The notes: a model not told the origin generated them from the letters alone. Counted from the first letter of the stretch, positions 17,501 to 27,620 are shown. The stretch: DNA of 64,000 nucleotides from Xanthomonas nasturtii (GCF_001660815.1 NZ_LYMI01000002.1:1-64000), one strand, 5' to 3'. Numbers and translations are program-made.

Positions 17501-18238
17501 ATGAGCACATCCATTCCGCAGCGTCGTGCACTAGTGACCGGTGGCAGCGGTGATCTTGGCGGTGCGATCTGCCGCCAACTGGCCGCGCAGGGCCGGCATG
17601 TCATCGTGCATGCCAATCGCAACCTTGCGCGCGCAGAAGCCGTGGTGGCTGCCATCGTGGCCGATGGCGGCAGCGCACAGGCGGTCGCCTTCGATGTGGC
17701 CGATGCGCAGGCCAGTTTGGCGGCGCTGGAGACCTTGCTGGATGGCGGTCCGATCCAGATCGTGGTCAACAACGCAGGCATCCACGACGACGCGCCGATG
17801 GCGGGCATGACTGTGGAGCAGTGGCACCGCGTCATCGATGTGTCGCTGCACGGGTTCTTCCACGTCACCCAGCCGTTGCTGCTGCCGATGGCGCGCACGC
17901 GTTGGGGCCGCATCGTCAGCGTGTCGTCGGTGGCCGCGGTACTCGGCAATCGCGGGCAGACCAACTACGCCGCCGCCAAGGCCGCGTTGCATGGCGCCAG
18001 CAAGTCGCTGTCGCGCGAAATGGCCAGCCGCGGCATCGCAGTGAATGTGGTTGCGCCCGGCGTGATCGAAAGCGAGATGGTCGGCGACAGTTTCGCGCCG
18101 GAGGTGATCAAGCAGTTGGTACCGGCCGGCCGCGTCGGCAAGCCCGATGAAGTGGCCGCACTGGTCGCGTTCCTGTGCTCGGAGGCGGCTAGCTACATCA
18201 ATGGGCAGGTCATCGGCATCAATGGTGGGATGGGCTGA
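17501..18238 (+). CDS. 3-oxoacyl-ACP reductase (FabG-like, SDR)
   Basis: 245 residues. The NADPH motif is TGGSGDLG (13-20), NNAG lies at 90-93, the active-site Ser is near 142, and the YAAAK catalytic pair is Tyr156/Lys160. The Asn usual in the helix before the active site appears as Ser (IDVSLHG). It reduces the beta-keto group of each extension round in polyene assembly. It ends the forward run of pigment genes and is followed by a cluster of hairpin repeats. Confidence 0.9.
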   Translation: MSTSIPQRRALVTGGSGDLGGAICRQLAAQGRHVIVHANRNLARAEAVVAAIVADGGSAQAVAFDVADAQASLAALETLLDGGPIQIVVNNAGIHDDAPMAGMTVEQWHRVIDVSLHGFFHVTQPLLLPMARTRWGRIVSVSSVAAVLGNRGQTNYAAAKAALHGASKSLSREMASRGIAVNVVAPGVIESEMVGDSFAPEVIKQLVPAGRVGKPDEVAALVAFLCSEAASYINGQVIGINGGMG

Positions 18239-18356
18239 GAGCGGCCACCAAAACTACTGCGCAGTCGCCAGGTGGGCGTGGCCTGCCTTGTGGCTTCTAT
18301 CAGCACGCGACCAGGCTGGCAGGTGAGGGCACCGCGCCCTCGACGTCTTTGAGTTT

Positions 18357-18492
18357 GCTGCAGGGCCCTTGCCCGCTCACCCTCGCGGGACACGCTGCAA
18401 GTACGTCCGTGTAAGCTCTGGCGCGGCATCCATGCCGCTCAAGGTCCCGCGACGGTGAGCAGGCAAGGACCAGTCGAGAAGGTCGGTGCGCA
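18357..18492 (+). repeat. Cruciform-type dispersed repeat, copy D
   Basis: Same family as at 190-324 in forward orientation. The outer arms differ (CTCACCCTCGCGGGAC with GTCCCGCGACGGTGAG), while the inner GCGGCAT-CC-ATGCCGC hairpin is kept. It is one of three copies in the 760-bp gap between convergent pigment genes. Confidence 0.85.
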
Positions 18493-18600
18493 GAGTTTTC
18501 AACAAGCGATCAGCAAATCGGTGCGCACAGTTTCAACAGCGATGATCAAGCCGCGCGACGCGGTGTCTTCGCTCTTCAACACAACTACCAGCGAACTATC

Positions 18601-18705
18601 TGGTGCGGTGTCCTTACCGATTGCGGGACCGTTGGCGGCATGGATGCCGCCAACGAGCCCCCATGGACGGGTTAACGGCGTGTCCCGCGAGCGGTGAGGG
18701 CACCG
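18601..18705 (-). repeat. Cruciform-type dispersed repeat, copy E (inverted)
   Basis: Reverse-orientation member of the family. Read on the minus strand it gives GCGGGACACGCCGTTAACCC, then an extended inner hairpin (TTGGCGGCAT-CC-ATGCCGCCAA) and GGTCCCGC. It is nearly identical to the copy at 40255-40364. Confidence 0.82.
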
Positions 18706-18727
18706 CACGCTCGACGCTGCGCGTGCG

Positions 18728-18861
18728 CTGCAGATCCTTGCTCGCCCATCATCGCGGGACACGCTGCACGTATGTCCCTGTCGCTCTTCCGGGGGCATCG
18801 ATGCCGCGTCAGGCCGCGCCGCGGTGGGCGAGCAAGGACCAGTCGAGAGTGTCGGTATGCA
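18728..18861 (+). repeat. Cruciform-type dispersed repeat, copy F (divergent)
   Basis: Forward copy with arms TCCTTGCTCGCCCATCATCGC and GCGGTGGGCGAGCAAGGA. The centre differs (GGGGGCATCGATGCCGC), and the ACCAGTCGAG tail is present. The outer pairing is kept although both arms differ from copies A and B. Confidence 0.8.
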
Positions 18862-18998
18862 GGGCGGCGAGCAAACCATACCGGCTTGGCCGCCGGCCTT
18901 CGCTTCTCTTCATGACCAGAGCGCGCCCACGTGCAGCACGTGCCGGTCAAGAACACGCGTTTCTGGAAAACGCGCCAGGGCTGGCGCGTTCGACAAAC

Positions 18999-20621
18999 TC
19001 ACGCCGCGTCGGCGTACCAGGTGGCGGTAAGGATCGGATCGCCAGTGGCATTTGCGGTCAGTGCGTCCAGGCCGTGGTCGGGCAGGTCGGGATGGCGTTG
19101 GCGTGCCTGTTGCAGGATCTCGCGTGCCAGCACCGCCATCTGCGCCACGTTGCCGTGGATGCGTGCGACAAACGCGTCGTCGTCGAGCGCGTCGTTCAAG
19201 GCGCCGTTGAGTTCGTTGAACCAGCCGATCAGGTATTGATCCAGCAGCCGCCCGTGACCGGTGGCGACGCCCTGGGCAGTATTGCGCGCGCCCCAGTCGT
19301 GCAGCACCTGCTGCATGGCCAAATTCATGTCGCGCGCAGACAGAAGATCGTTCTTCATGCGCGACAGCAGACTGAGGTCGGCGATGCGCCCGCTGCAGAA
19401 CAGCGGCGCCAGCAACGACCAGTAATAGGTGTAATCCCAGATCACCTTGACCGGCATGACCTGCTCGTCGCCGAACAGCGCGTACTGGTCCTGATACAGG
19501 GTCAGGGTGTTTTCGTAGAACGAAAAATACAGCTGCTGGTACAACTCCACATACGGGCTGAGCGATTTGCCGGCGCGGTCGCGGCCGATCAATTCGCAAA
19601 TGTAGGTATTGGAGATGGCGATGAAGTCGCTGCCGGGCGAATAGAACGGGTCCAGGAACACGCCCGCTTCGCCGGTCAGTGCCCAGCGCTGCGGCGAGAA
19701 CACCTGCTTGCAGCCATAAGAGAAGTTGCGCAGGAACAGAAAGTCCTGCAGCCGGTAGTCGGCCTGGTCGAGCGTGGCGGCGACCTGCGGCTGATGCGTG
19801 CGCAGCCAGGCCATCGCCTTCTCGTGGGTGTTCATGCCTTCCAGTGGGTGCATCTGCGCATCGCAGACGATGCCCAGCGAATGCGCACCCGAAGACAGCG
19901 GAATCAGCCAGAACCAATAACCCGGCCCGCACATGTGGTTGGTCGAACGCCAGCGGTCCGGCGGGGTGCAGCGCTGCAGCCAACTGCTGTCCTGCGACCA
20001 GCCATTGGGATCAATCAGGCCTTCCACGCGCCACCACACCGCATTGGCGTTGTGGTCGTTGTCCTGCGCCAGGCCGAGCTTGCGCTTGAGCAGGCCGGCG
20101 CGGCCGCTGGCATCCACTACCCAGCGCGCGCTCAGCGTGCCGGGCGTGCCATCGCGTTCGAAGCGCACCGCATGGTCGGTGTCGTCTTCGGACAACGCAA
20201 TGTCCTTGACGCTGCAACTGTCGACGAAGGTGATGCCTTGCGCGCGCGCGCGCTCGCCGAGGAAATTTTCGAAGCGGCCGCGGTCGATCTGCCAGGACGG
20301 CGTGGGCAGGATCTTGCTCACGCCCAGCTCGGTGCAGCGGTCGATGTCGTCGCGTTTGTCGGAGAAGAAAAAGCGGAACCCGAACTTGCGGATCTGCTCG
20401 GTCTCCAGGTGCTCGCGCAGGCCCAGCACGTCGGCAAAATAATGCGCGCCGATTTCCACCGTGGATTCGCCGACCTTGAATGCGGCCTCGCGGACCGGAT
20501 GCGCGCGCCGTTCCAGCACGGTGATGGCAAGCTCAGGATCGCGTTGCTTCAACTGCAGCGCCAGGCTCAGGCCGGCCAGGCCACCCCCGGTGATCACGAC
20601 ATCGGTGCGCTGTGCATTCAT
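18999..20621 (-). CDS. Tryptophan-halogenase-like flavoprotein, pigment cluster
   Basis: 540 residues from ATG at 20621. The FAD motif ITGGGLAGLSLALQLK lies near 10-25. FKVGESTVEIGAHYF follows near 50, with WFWLIP (WxWxIP) and FLDPFYSPGSDFIA further on. These are signatures of the flavin-dependent halogenase superfamily. It is a second candidate for bromination of xanthomonadin or for another late oxidation. Its start overlaps the stop of the upstream glycosyltransferase (ATGA at 20618-20621). It ends beside the hairpin-repeat cluster. Confidence 0.82.
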   Translation of the reverse strand: MNAQRTDVVITGGGLAGLSLALQLKQRDPELAITVLERRAHPVREAAFKVGESTVEIGAHYFADVLGLREHLETEQIRKFGFRFFFSDKRDDIDRCTELGVSKILPTPSWQIDRGRFENFLGERARAQGITFVDSCSVKDIALSEDDTDHAVRFERDGTPGTLSARWVVDASGRAGLLKRKLGLAQDNDHNANAVWWRVEGLIDPNGWSQDSSWLQRCTPPDRWRSTNHMCGPGYWFWLIPLSSGAHSLGIVCDAQMHPLEGMNTHEKAMAWLRTHQPQVAATLDQADYRLQDFLFLRNFSYGCKQVFSPQRWALTGEAGVFLDPFYSPGSDFIAISNTYICELIGRDRAGKSLSPYVELYQQLYFSFYENTLTLYQDQYALFGDEQVMPVKVIWDYTYYWSLLAPLFCSGRIADLSLLSRMKNDLLSARDMNLAMQQVLHDWGARNTAQGVATGHGRLLDQYLIGWFNELNGALNDALDDDAFVARIHGNVAQMAVLAREILQQARQRHPDLPDHGLDALTANATGDPILTATWYADAA

Positions 20622-21439
20622 GGGGACTGGTTGCTCTTGGTGACCGCAGGGACAGTAGCAAATTCGCCGTCGGCATCGTCAATGATCACCGGGTTGGCGC
20701 GCACGCGGCGGTACTCGCGCCAGATATGCCCGTAGTTCCAGGCCTGGACGACGACATGCGACGTGATTTCCCACAGATCGCGCACCAGCCGGAAATGGCT
20801 CTTGCGGAAGGTGCCTGGCGAGGTGCCGGCGTAGCGGGTTTCGATCGGCACCGCGACCACGCGCGCGCCAGCCTGGCGTGCGGCCGAGATCAGCAGTTGC
20901 GCTTCGAACACGAAGCCTTCGCCGGGCACGTCGGGCAGGGTGAACACCGATGCCGGATACAGCCGCTGGCCGCTCTGGCTGTCCACCAGCTGGAAGCCGC
21001 AGGCCCAGGCGATGCCCCAGTCGCCGAAGTCGTTGCCGATGCGGCGGATGGTGGGCTGGGTGGCGCGCTTGCGCATGCGCGCACCCACGATCACGCAGCC
21101 GGGGTAACGGTTGGCGGCGGCCAGCAGGCGCGGGAAATCGGCCGCCTTGTGCTGGCCATCGCCGTCCATGGTCATCACCGCGCGCATGCCAAGCCGCTGC
21201 GCTTCGGCAAACCCGCTGCGCAAGGCCGCCCCCTTGCCCATGCGCTGCGGGTGGCGGATCAGCGTGACCGGCATGCCGGCGATGCACTCGGCGGTGCCGT
21301 CGTCGGAGCCGTCGTCGATCACGATCACGTTGGAGCAATAGGTCAGCGCGTCGGTCACCACTTCGCGGATGCGCAGCGCCTCGTTCAATGCCGGCACCAG
21401 GATGGCGGTGTCGTCGCGGCTGAGCGGTTGCCGGCTCAT
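20618..21439 (-). CDS. Family 2 glycosyltransferase, pigment cluster
   Basis: 273 residues. ILVPALNEALRIREVV opens a GT-A fold. VIDDGSDDGT and TMDGDGQH provide the nucleotide-sugar and metal-binding aspartates, with GEGFVFEAQLL as acceptor-side motif. No membrane helices are evident, so it should act at the cytoplasmic face. It resembles dolichol-phosphate-mannose-synthase-type enzymes. In this cluster it probably adds a sugar to the pigment or its lipid anchor. Both ends overlap neighbours by 4 bases. Confidence 0.85.
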   Translation of the reverse strand: MSRQPLSRDDTAILVPALNEALRIREVVTDALTYCSNVIVIDDGSDDGTAECIAGMPVTLIRHPQRMGKGAALRSGFAEAQRLGMRAVMTMDGDGQHKAADFPRLLAAANRYPGCVIVGARMRKRATQPTIRRIGNDFGDWGIAWACGFQLVDSQSGQRLYPASVFTLPDVPGEGFVFEAQLLISAARQAGARVVAVPIETRYAGTSPGTFRKSHFRLVRDLWEITSHVVVQAWNYGHIWREYRRVRANPVIIDDADGEFATVPAVTKSNQSP

Positions 21440-22209
21440 CGCCGGATCTCCACGTGCAGCACCCGGTCCGGGCCGGCATACAGCGCCACGCGCTCGCCAC
21501 TGCCGGCCAGCAGGTCGAACAGCGGCAGCATCGGCGCCATCGCATTGCTGGCCACATGGCGTGCCAGCGCGCCAGCGCCGGGCGAGGGCGTGCCGTCGTC
21601 CAGATGCGCGTGCAGCTGCGGCTTGCCGGCCTGGCCGGGCGCGCCCAGCACCAGCGCGCCGCCGAGCAGGCCCTGGCTGGGGGCAACCCGCCCCAGCGGC
21701 CCGACCGAGCGCGCGTCGTAGCCGGCCAGCAGCACCGCGTCCATGCCTGCAGCGCGCTGGACCAGCGCTTCCAGCAGGCCCTGCGCGAAGCTGCCCAGGC
21801 TGGCGCTGATCGCGGTGGCCGGGGTCATCGCGCCGGCGCCGATGGTCCAGTAGCCGGCTGCGGCGTTGTGTACGGAGTTATGGAACTTGGTCGGCGAGAT
21901 CGCCGAGGGGTCGCTGGCCAGGGTGGTGCACATGTAGTCGGAGATGGCCAGGTCGCCGTAGGTGGAGGTAAAGATCGAGGGCAGGCTCGCCGGGTCGCGG
22001 CCAGCGGCGCGACAGGCGGCCAGCGCGGATTCCAGCGACACCGCCACCGTGTCCGGCGCGCGGCGGCGTTCGTTGGCGGCCAGCAATTGCGGTGCCGGGC
22101 GGGTGGGGGTTTCCAGCAGCGCGCCGCCGCGCGCAAAGGCGCTGGCGGCTTCCCAACTGGGCAACCCCTGGGTCCAGAAGCCGATGCCTTCGATGGTGGC
22201 GGTCAGCAT
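21436..22209 (-). CDS. Cys-less ketosynthase homologue, chain-length-factor-like
   Basis: 257 residues with thiolase-fold features (TSTYGDLAISDYM, FHNSVHNAAAGYW). At the position where a ketosynthase has its active-site Cys, the sequence reads AISASLGSF (133-141), so no catalytic Cys is present. It is also shorter than a full KS. Together with the intact KS beside it (stop/start overlap TGATG at 22207-22211), this suggests a heterodimer of KS and chain-length factor, as known for type II PKS and described for aryl polyene systems. The role is inferred from the missing Cys and pairing. Confidence 0.78.
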   Translation of the reverse strand: MLTATIEGIGFWTQGLPSWEAASAFARGGALLETPTRPAPQLLAANERRRAPDTVAVSLESALAACRAAGRDPASLPSIFTSTYGDLAISDYMCTTLASDPSAISPTKFHNSVHNAAAGYWTIGAGAMTPATAISASLGSFAQGLLEALVQRAAGMDAVLLAGYDARSVGPLGRVAPSQGLLGGALVLGAPGQAGKPQLHAHLDDGTPSPGAGALARHVASNAMAPMLPLFDLLAGSGERVALYAGPDRVLHVEIRR

Positions 22210-23435
22210 CAGCGGGCCCGCCCGAACAGCAGCGAACAGTTATTGCCGCCGAAACCGAAGGAGTTGTTCATGGCGTAGTCGATCCGGGCATGGGCGTTGT
22301 CGAAGCGGATCTGCGGGCCGCAGGCCGGGTCGGGCACGGCGCTGTTGAGCGTGCCGGGCAGCACGTCGTCGCGCAGTGCGAGCAGTGCGATCACCGATTC
22401 GACGATGCCGGCCGCGCCCAGGGTGTGGCCGGTCCAGGCCTTGGTCGAGCTGGCGTGCAAGGTGGCGGGGAAGATCGCGGCCACCGCGGCCGCTTCCACG
22501 CTGTCGTTGGCCGGCGTGGCGGTGCCGTGCAGATTCAGGTAGCCCACCGCAGCCGGCTCCAGGCCGGCACGGTCGAGCGCCCCGCGCATCGCCAGCTGCG
22601 CGCCCAGCCCCTGCGGATGCGGCGCCGACATATGGTGCGCGTCGCTGGATTCACCATAGCCGTACAGCCACAGCGGTGCGTCGGGTGCGGCGGCAGGGCG
22701 TTCGAGCAGCGCAAAGCCGCCCGCCTCGCCCAGGCTCAGGCCGACCCGGCGTGCATCGAAGGGCTGGCACATCTCCGGCGCCACCACCTGCAGCGCGTTG
22801 AAGCCGAACAGCACGCTGCCGCACAAGGTGTCCACGCCGCCGACCAGTGCCGCGTCGATCACCCCGGCATCCATCAGCCGCGCCGCCTGCGCAAACACCT
22901 TGGCGCTGGACGAACACGCCGTGGCCACGGTCACGCACGGGCCACGCAAGCCGGTGGCGTGCTGCACGAAGTCGCCCAGCGAATGCGGGGTGTGCACGAT
23001 CGGGCGATTCAGATCCTCGGGGAAGCGCGCACCGTCGGCGTCGTCGACCAGCCGCGTATACGCCTCTTCGCTGGCGCCGATGCTGGAGGTGGATGTCCCG
23101 ATGATCACCGCCACGCGCTCGGCGCCATAGCGCTGCGCTGCCGCCTGCACGGCCTGCGCCATGCCGTCCTGCTGCAGGGCCAGCCAGGCCAGGCGGTTGT
23201 TGCGGCAATCCCAGTCTTGCAGCGCGGCGGGCAGCGCCACTGCTTCCACGCCGTCGACGCGGCCGACCCAGCAGGGCAGCAGCGGTTGCGGGCCGAAATC
23301 GTTGCGACGCAGGCCGCTGCGGCGATCCGTCAGCGCGGCGGCCTGGGCGGCAAGCCCGGCGCCGAGCGCGGTGGTGGAAGTGAACGCGGTGACGGCGACC
23401 GGGGCCATCTGGGACGAATGCTGCGCTTGGCTCAC
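22209..23435 (-). CDS. Beta-ketoacyl-ACP synthase (type II PKS ketosynthase)
   Basis: 408 residues. Catalytic triad residues are Cys174 in ATACSSS, His303 in HGTATPAND and His337 in GHTLGAAG; NNSFGFGGNN closes the C-terminus. It is full length for FabF-like enzymes. It extends the 3-hydroxybenzoyl-ACP starter with malonyl units. It is first in a four-gene minus-strand operon (KS, CLF-like, GT2, halogenase-like) in which every junction overlaps. The promoter should lie in the 190-bp gap shared with ycgL. Confidence 0.92.
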   Translation of the reverse strand: MSQAQHSSQMAPVAVTAFTSTTALGAGLAAQAAALTDRRSGLRRNDFGPQPLLPCWVGRVDGVEAVALPAALQDWDCRNNRLAWLALQQDGMAQAVQAAAQRYGAERVAVIIGTSTSSIGASEEAYTRLVDDADGARFPEDLNRPIVHTPHSLGDFVQHATGLRGPCVTVATACSSSAKVFAQAARLMDAGVIDAALVGGVDTLCGSVLFGFNALQVVAPEMCQPFDARRVGLSLGEAGGFALLERPAAAPDAPLWLYGYGESSDAHHMSAPHPQGLGAQLAMRGALDRAGLEPAAVGYLNLHGTATPANDSVEAAAVAAIFPATLHASSTKAWTGHTLGAAGIVESVIALLALRDDVLPGTLNSAVPDPACGPQIRFDNAHARIDYAMNNSFGFGGNNCSLLFGRAR

Positions 23436-23627
23436 GATGGTCTGGCTGGCAAAAAGTGCAGCCAGTATATCGATGGCGTGCGCCCGCCCCGTGGATGGCG
23501 CAACTGAACGTGGCGGTCATGTCGCTGACGCGGCTGGGATTTTTCGCGCAGGCCGCGCTTTCGCCGTCGCCGCAATTGCGACACAATCGATGCGACCCAC
23601 TTCTCGATCGAGCGCGACCACGCGCGC

Positions 23628-23888
23628 ATGCACGCCTACGTCTATAAAAGCCAACGCAAGCAGGACACCTTCGTCTATCTCGCCACGCGTGACGACTTCT
23701 CCGGTCTTCCTGCCGCCGTGCAGGCGCAGCTGGCGCCGTTTTCGTTCGTGCTGGAGGTGGCGTTGACGCCCGAGCGCAGGTTGGCGCAGGCCGATGTGGC
23801 CACGGTGCGCGAAGCGCTGGCCAAGCACGGCTTCTATCTGCAATTGCCCAAGACGCTCGTGCTCGCGGGCGAGTGCGACTATGACTGA
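23628..23888 (+). CDS. ycgL: YcgL-domain protein
   Basis: 86 residues. It begins [18 protein letters not shown] and contains [18 protein letters not shown] and the HGFYLQLP end typical of the YcgL family, small proteins of unknown biochemical role in gammaproteobacteria. Here it is the first gene of a run, because its end overlaps the start of the ankyrin gene by 8 bases (ATGACTGA). That pairing is not the usual ycgL-rnd context of enterobacteria. Confidence 0.88.
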   Translation: MHAYVYKSQRKQDTFVYLATRDDFSGLPAAVQAQLAPFSFVLEVALTPERRLAQADVATVREALAKHGFYLQLPKTLVLAGECDYD

Positions 23889-26800
23889 GCCTGCGCGTGG
23901 CGCACGGATGCGCGCAGCAGCGCTGGCCGGGGCGGCCGGCGTGGTGCTGTGCCTGCTCGGTGGTCTTGGTGGCGTGGTTGCCGCGCTGAGCCTGTGGCTG
24001 GCGCAGCCGGCATTTGCGCTGGCGGTGTCGTGGGCACGCGGGACGCGCACAGTGCCAAGCCAGCCGCGCGCCATCGCGCAGGCGCTGCCGCCGTTGCTGG
24101 CGATCTGGGGCGTCGGCCTGCTGGCACTGGCCGCGCTGATCAGCTGGCCGCTGACCGCCCTGCGCGACAGCGGCAGCCTGGCCGCCGCGCTGGCATTGAG
24201 CGTGGCGGTCAGCGCCGCCTTGCTCGGGCTGTGGCGCACCTGGCCGCTGTGGGGCGAGGTGGAACGCGACGGCGGCGCGCTGGCGCCACGCTGGCACGCA
24301 TTGGCCACGCAGGAATTGCAGGCCTGGCGCGGCCTGCTGGCGGCCGCGCTGGTGCTGGCGATGTGCACCCTGGCCGTGGTGTTGGCGTGGCCGGGCTGGT
24401 TGTCCGGTGGCCTGCGCTGGGGCCTGGCGGTTGCCGCCGGCGTGCTGCTGCCGGCCGCCCATCTGCTGCTGCAACGCACCGCCGCGCCGATGCGCAGCGA
24501 TGCGCCGCCGGCGCGCCAGGCGGCCGATTTCTTCTCCGAAGCTGCGGCCGAACCGCGCCCGCTGGAGCCGGTGGCCCAGCATCAGCTGGTCCCCGAACTG
24601 TTCGAAGCCGCGCGCAGTGGCCGGGTGGACCGCGCGCTGCAATTGCTGGAGGCCGGTGCCGACCCGCAGGCGCTGCCGCTGCCGGAATGGCGCGACCAAC
24701 GCAGCCTGCCCGCGCTGGCCGCGGTGCTGCCGGACCTGCGCCTGCTGCGCGAGCTGATCGTGCGCCGCGTCGACGTCAACCAACCGCACCGCGGCATGAC
24801 CCCGTTGCTGGCCGCCACCCGCGACAGCTGGCACGGCCGCCCGGATGCGGTGATGACGCTGCTGGCCAACGGTGCGGACCCGCGCTCCAGCGACAACGAC
24901 GGCAATACCCCGCTGCATCATGCGGTGCGCAGTTCCGACCCGGGCGTGGCCGCGCTGCTGCGCGATGCCGCCGCCGAGCTCGATGCGCTCAACAACGAAG
25001 GCCACTCGCCGCTGGCGATGGCCTGCCAGGTCGGCAACTGGCGGCTGGCCAAGTTTCTGCTGGAGCGCGGCGCGCATTCCGAACCCGACGGTGGCGCACC
25101 GGTGCTTCTGGCTGCTGCCGGCACCGAGGAAGACGACCCGGCTGGCGTGCAGCTGCTGCTCAAGCACAAGGCACGCGTGGATGCGCGCGACAAGCAGCGC
25201 CGCAGCGCCCTGCACGAAGCCGCGCTGGCCGGCCACGGCGACATCGTCGAGGCGCTGCTGTCGGCCGGGGCCAATCTGGAAGCACGCGATCTGCTAGGCC
25301 GTACGCCGTGGCTGGACGCCGCGCGGCAGGCGCGTAGCGCGGTGCTCGAACGCCTGGTCGCGCGCAAGGCCGATGTGCTGGCCATCGACGGCGACGGCCG
25401 CAATGCCGTGATGCTGGCCTGCGCCGCCGACAACGTGTCGCCGGCATTGATCCGCCGGTTGCTGGATCTGCAGGTGCCGGCCGACAGCGTCGACGCGCAC
25501 GGCCGTCGCGCGGTGGATGTAGCCGCCGAAGCCGGGCGTTGGGCGATCGTGCAATTGCTCGATCCGGCCTACCCGTTGCCGGCCGCGGTCAGCGACGGGC
25601 ATGGCGACACGCCTGGCGTTGCCGTGCTGCCCGATCGCCCGCCGCTGGTGCTGCTGCGCGAAGGCCTGCAGTTCGGACAGCGCGACGGCCTGGTTGCGCT
25701 GGCGCGGCTGTGTGCCGCGGAAGAACTTGGCGGCCTGTTGCACGACGCGCATCTGGCCTTGAACGCCGAGGCGGTCGACTGGCTGCTGCGCCACGGCGCC
25801 GATGCCGAAGTGCGCGACGCCTGCGGCGATGTGCCGATGTTCGCGCTGCTCTCGCGCGGCGTGGAGGCGGTGCCGGCCATGCAGGCGCTGCTGCGGCATG
25901 GCGTCTCCCCGGCAGGCGCCGGTGGTCTGACCCGGCTGCTCAGCGCCTGCGTGCAGCACGATGCGGCATCGCGCGGGCTGGAACAGTTCGCGCTGGAGTT
26001 GCTCGAACGCGGCGCCGACCCGTTCGCGCCGTCGGCCGCCGGCGATCCGCCGTTGTCGCTGGCGGTGCGGCTGGGTTGGCTGCGTCTGCAGCAGTGGTTG
26101 CTGGAACACGGCGTGGACCGCGAGGCGCGCGACAGCCACGGCATGACCGCATTGCATCTGGCCACCGCGCTGGGCCGCGACGCGTCGCTGAAACTGCTGG
26201 TCAAGCAGGGCGCCTCGCCGGAAGCGCGCGCTGCCGACGGGCAGACCCCGCTCGGCGTGGCGCTGTCGATCGGCCGCCGCGATCTTTCCGACTGGCTGGA
26301 CTGGCGGATCTGGTCGCTGCCAGGCCGCACGCTGCGCGAAGCGGATGTGCCGGCGGCAGCGATGACCGGCGACACCGATGCGGTGCGGCGCCTGATCGAC
26401 CTCGGCCTGCCGGTGGACGCCGTCGACGCCCAGGGCTGCACCGCACTGCTGCGTGCCGCCGGTGGCGGCCATCTTGGCGTGGTGGCGCATCTGCTCGGCC
26501 GCGGCGCCGATCCGCAACGCGCGGCCAACAGCGGCGCCACGCCGTTGTCGGCGGCGGTGAGCATGCGCCAGACCGAGATCGTCGCTGCCTTGCTGCAGGC
26601 CGGCGCGCAGATCGAACACCGCCTGCCGGGCGGGGTCACCGTGCTGATGCTGGCCTGTGCGCTGGGGCTGCCGGACATCGTGGCGCGCCTGCTCACCGCC
26701 GCGGCCGACGTGCATGCCACCGACAATCAGGGGCTGGCGCCGCTGCATTGCGCCGCGTTGTACGGTTTCACCGCGCGCGACAAGAGCCGCCTGCTGGCCT

Positions 26801-27201
26801 TGCTGGACACCTTGCTGCTGGCCGGTGCCGACCCGGAATCCCTGGCCGGTGGCCGGGTCAGCCCGTTGCTGCTGTTGCTGGGCGCGCGCGCCGAACCGGG
26901 CACCGCCTGCGACGAGCAGGTCGTGCTGGCCGGGGTCGAACGCCTGCTCGACGAAGATGTCTCGCTGGATGTGGCCGACCAACGCGGCTTCGGCCCGCTG
27001 CATCTGGCCGCATTGCACGGGCTGCCATTGCTGGTGCAGCGCCTGCTGCGCGCCGGCGCCGATGCCGACCGGCGCGACGCGCTCAACCGCACCCCGCGCG
27101 AGATCGCCATCATGCGCGGCTTCATCGATGTAGCCGGCCAGTTCGAACCCGCGCTGCCAGGCGTCTCCTCGATGGCGCGCTTCCTGCGCGAAGGCCGCTG
27201 A
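23881..27201 (+). CDS. Giant membrane-anchored ankyrin-repeat protein
   Basis: 1106 residues from ATG at 23881. Residues about 10-210 hold roughly five or six membrane segments (for example [20 protein letters not shown] and [17 protein letters not shown]). From about 235 to 1090 there are many ankyrin repeats, recognisable by G-TPL--A and LL--GAD signatures ([44 protein letters not shown]). It probably forms a long cytoplasmic binding surface anchored in the inner membrane. The partner is unknown. Such protein-protein scaffolds are rare at this length in bacteria. A small tyrosine phosphatase gene follows at once. Confidence 0.88.
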   Translation: MTEPARGARMRAAALAGAAGVVLCLLGGLGGVVAALSLWLAQPAFALAVSWARGTRTVPSQPRAIAQALPPLLAIWGVGLLALAALISWPLTALRDSGSLAAALALSVAVSAALLGLWRTWPLWGEVERDGGALAPRWHALATQELQAWRGLLAAALVLAMCTLAVVLAWPGWLSGGLRWGLAVAAGVLLPAAHLLLQRTAAPMRSDAPPARQAADFFSEAAAEPRPLEPVAQHQLVPELFEAARSGRVDRALQLLEAGADPQALPLPEWRDQRSLPALAAVLPDLRLLRELIVRRVDVNQPHRGMTPLLAATRDSWHGRPDAVMTLLANGADPRSSDNDGNTPLHHAVRSSDPGVAALLRDAAAELDALNNEGHSPLAMACQVGNWRLAKFLLERGAHSEPDGGAPVLLAAAGTEEDDPAGVQLLLKHKARVDARDKQRRSALHEAALAGHGDIVEALLSAGANLEARDLLGRTPWLDAARQARSAVLERLVARKADVLAIDGDGRNAVMLACAADNVSPALIRRLLDLQVPADSVDAHGRRAVDVAAEAGRWAIVQLLDPAYPLPAAVSDGHGDTPGVAVLPDRPPLVLLREGLQFGQRDGLVALARLCAAEELGGLLHDAHLALNAEAVDWLLRHGADAEVRDACGDVPMFALLSRGVEAVPAMQALLRHGVSPAGAGGLTRLLSACVQHDAASRGLEQFALELLERGADPFAPSAAGDPPLSLAVRLGWLRLQQWLLEHGVDREARDSHGMTALHLATALGRDASLKLLVKQGASPEARAADGQTPLGVALSIGRRDLSDWLDWRIWSLPGRTLREADVPAAAMTGDTDAVRRLIDLGLPVDAVDAQGCTALLRAAGGGHLGVVAHLLGRGADPQRAANSGATPLSAAVSMRQTEIVAALLQAGAQIEHRLPGGVTVLMLACALGLPDIVARLLTAAADVHATDNQGLAPLHCAALYGFTARDKSRLLALLDTLLLAGADPESLAGGRVSPLLLLLGARAEPGTACDEQVVLAGVERLLDEDVSLDVADQRGFGPLHLAALHGLPLLVQRLLRAGADADRRDALNRTPREIAIMRGFIDVAGQFEPALPGVSSMARFLREGR

Positions 27202-27227
27202 GCTCGCGCGGCGGGCAACCGCTGCGG

Positions 27228-27557
27228 GTGTTGTTCGTGTGCAGCCGCAACCGCCTGCGCAGCCCCACCGCCGAGCGCGTGTTCGCCGACTGGCCCGGCG
27301 TGCAGGCGCAATCGGCCGGGCTGGCCGCCGATGCCGACGTCCAGGTCACCCCGGAGTTGCTGCAGGAAGCCGAAGTGGTGCTGGTGATGGAAGCTCGCCA
27401 TCTGCAACTGCTGCGCAAACGCTTCGCCGCACATTTGCGCCATTGCCGGGTGATCTGCCTGCAGATTCCCGACGACTATGCGTACATGGACCCGGCACTG
27501 GTACGCCGCCTGGAACACACGGTGCCACCGTTGCTGCGCTTGCAAGCGCAGTCGTAA
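27228..27557 (+). CDS. Low-molecular-weight tyrosine-phosphatase-like protein (COG4551 type)
   Basis: About 109 residues from GTG at 27228; no ATG is available, and TTG at 27231 is an alternative. The CX5R(S/T) phosphatase loop is present as CSRNRLRS near residues 5-12, with PTAERVFADWPG after it and IPDDYAYMDPALV near the end. This matches a short predicted tyrosine phosphatase family. It lies 26 bases after the ankyrin gene and 63 bases before the GH15 gene, so it may belong to the same transcript. Confidence 0.8.
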   Translation: MLFVCSRNRLRSPTAERVFADWPGVQAQSAGLAADADVQVTPELLQEAEVVLVMEARHLQLLRKRFAAHLRHCRVICLQIPDDYAYMDPALVRRLEHTVPPLLRLQAQS

Positions 27558-27620
27558 CCTGATCCCGACACCGCGCATGCAAGACTGCGCGTTCTTTCGC
27601 CGGAAGGAAGCGCCCACACG

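Noticed and set aside
18239-18998. Short open frames within the repeat cluster
   Set aside because: They coincide with hairpin repeats that give similar translated strings at three sites, so they are repeat artefacts and not genes.
22651-25236. Long minus-strand frame over the ketosynthase, ycgL and ankyrin region
   Set aside because: It crosses three real genes in other frames, and its composition (Gln/Arg/Ala-rich) is that of a shadow frame.
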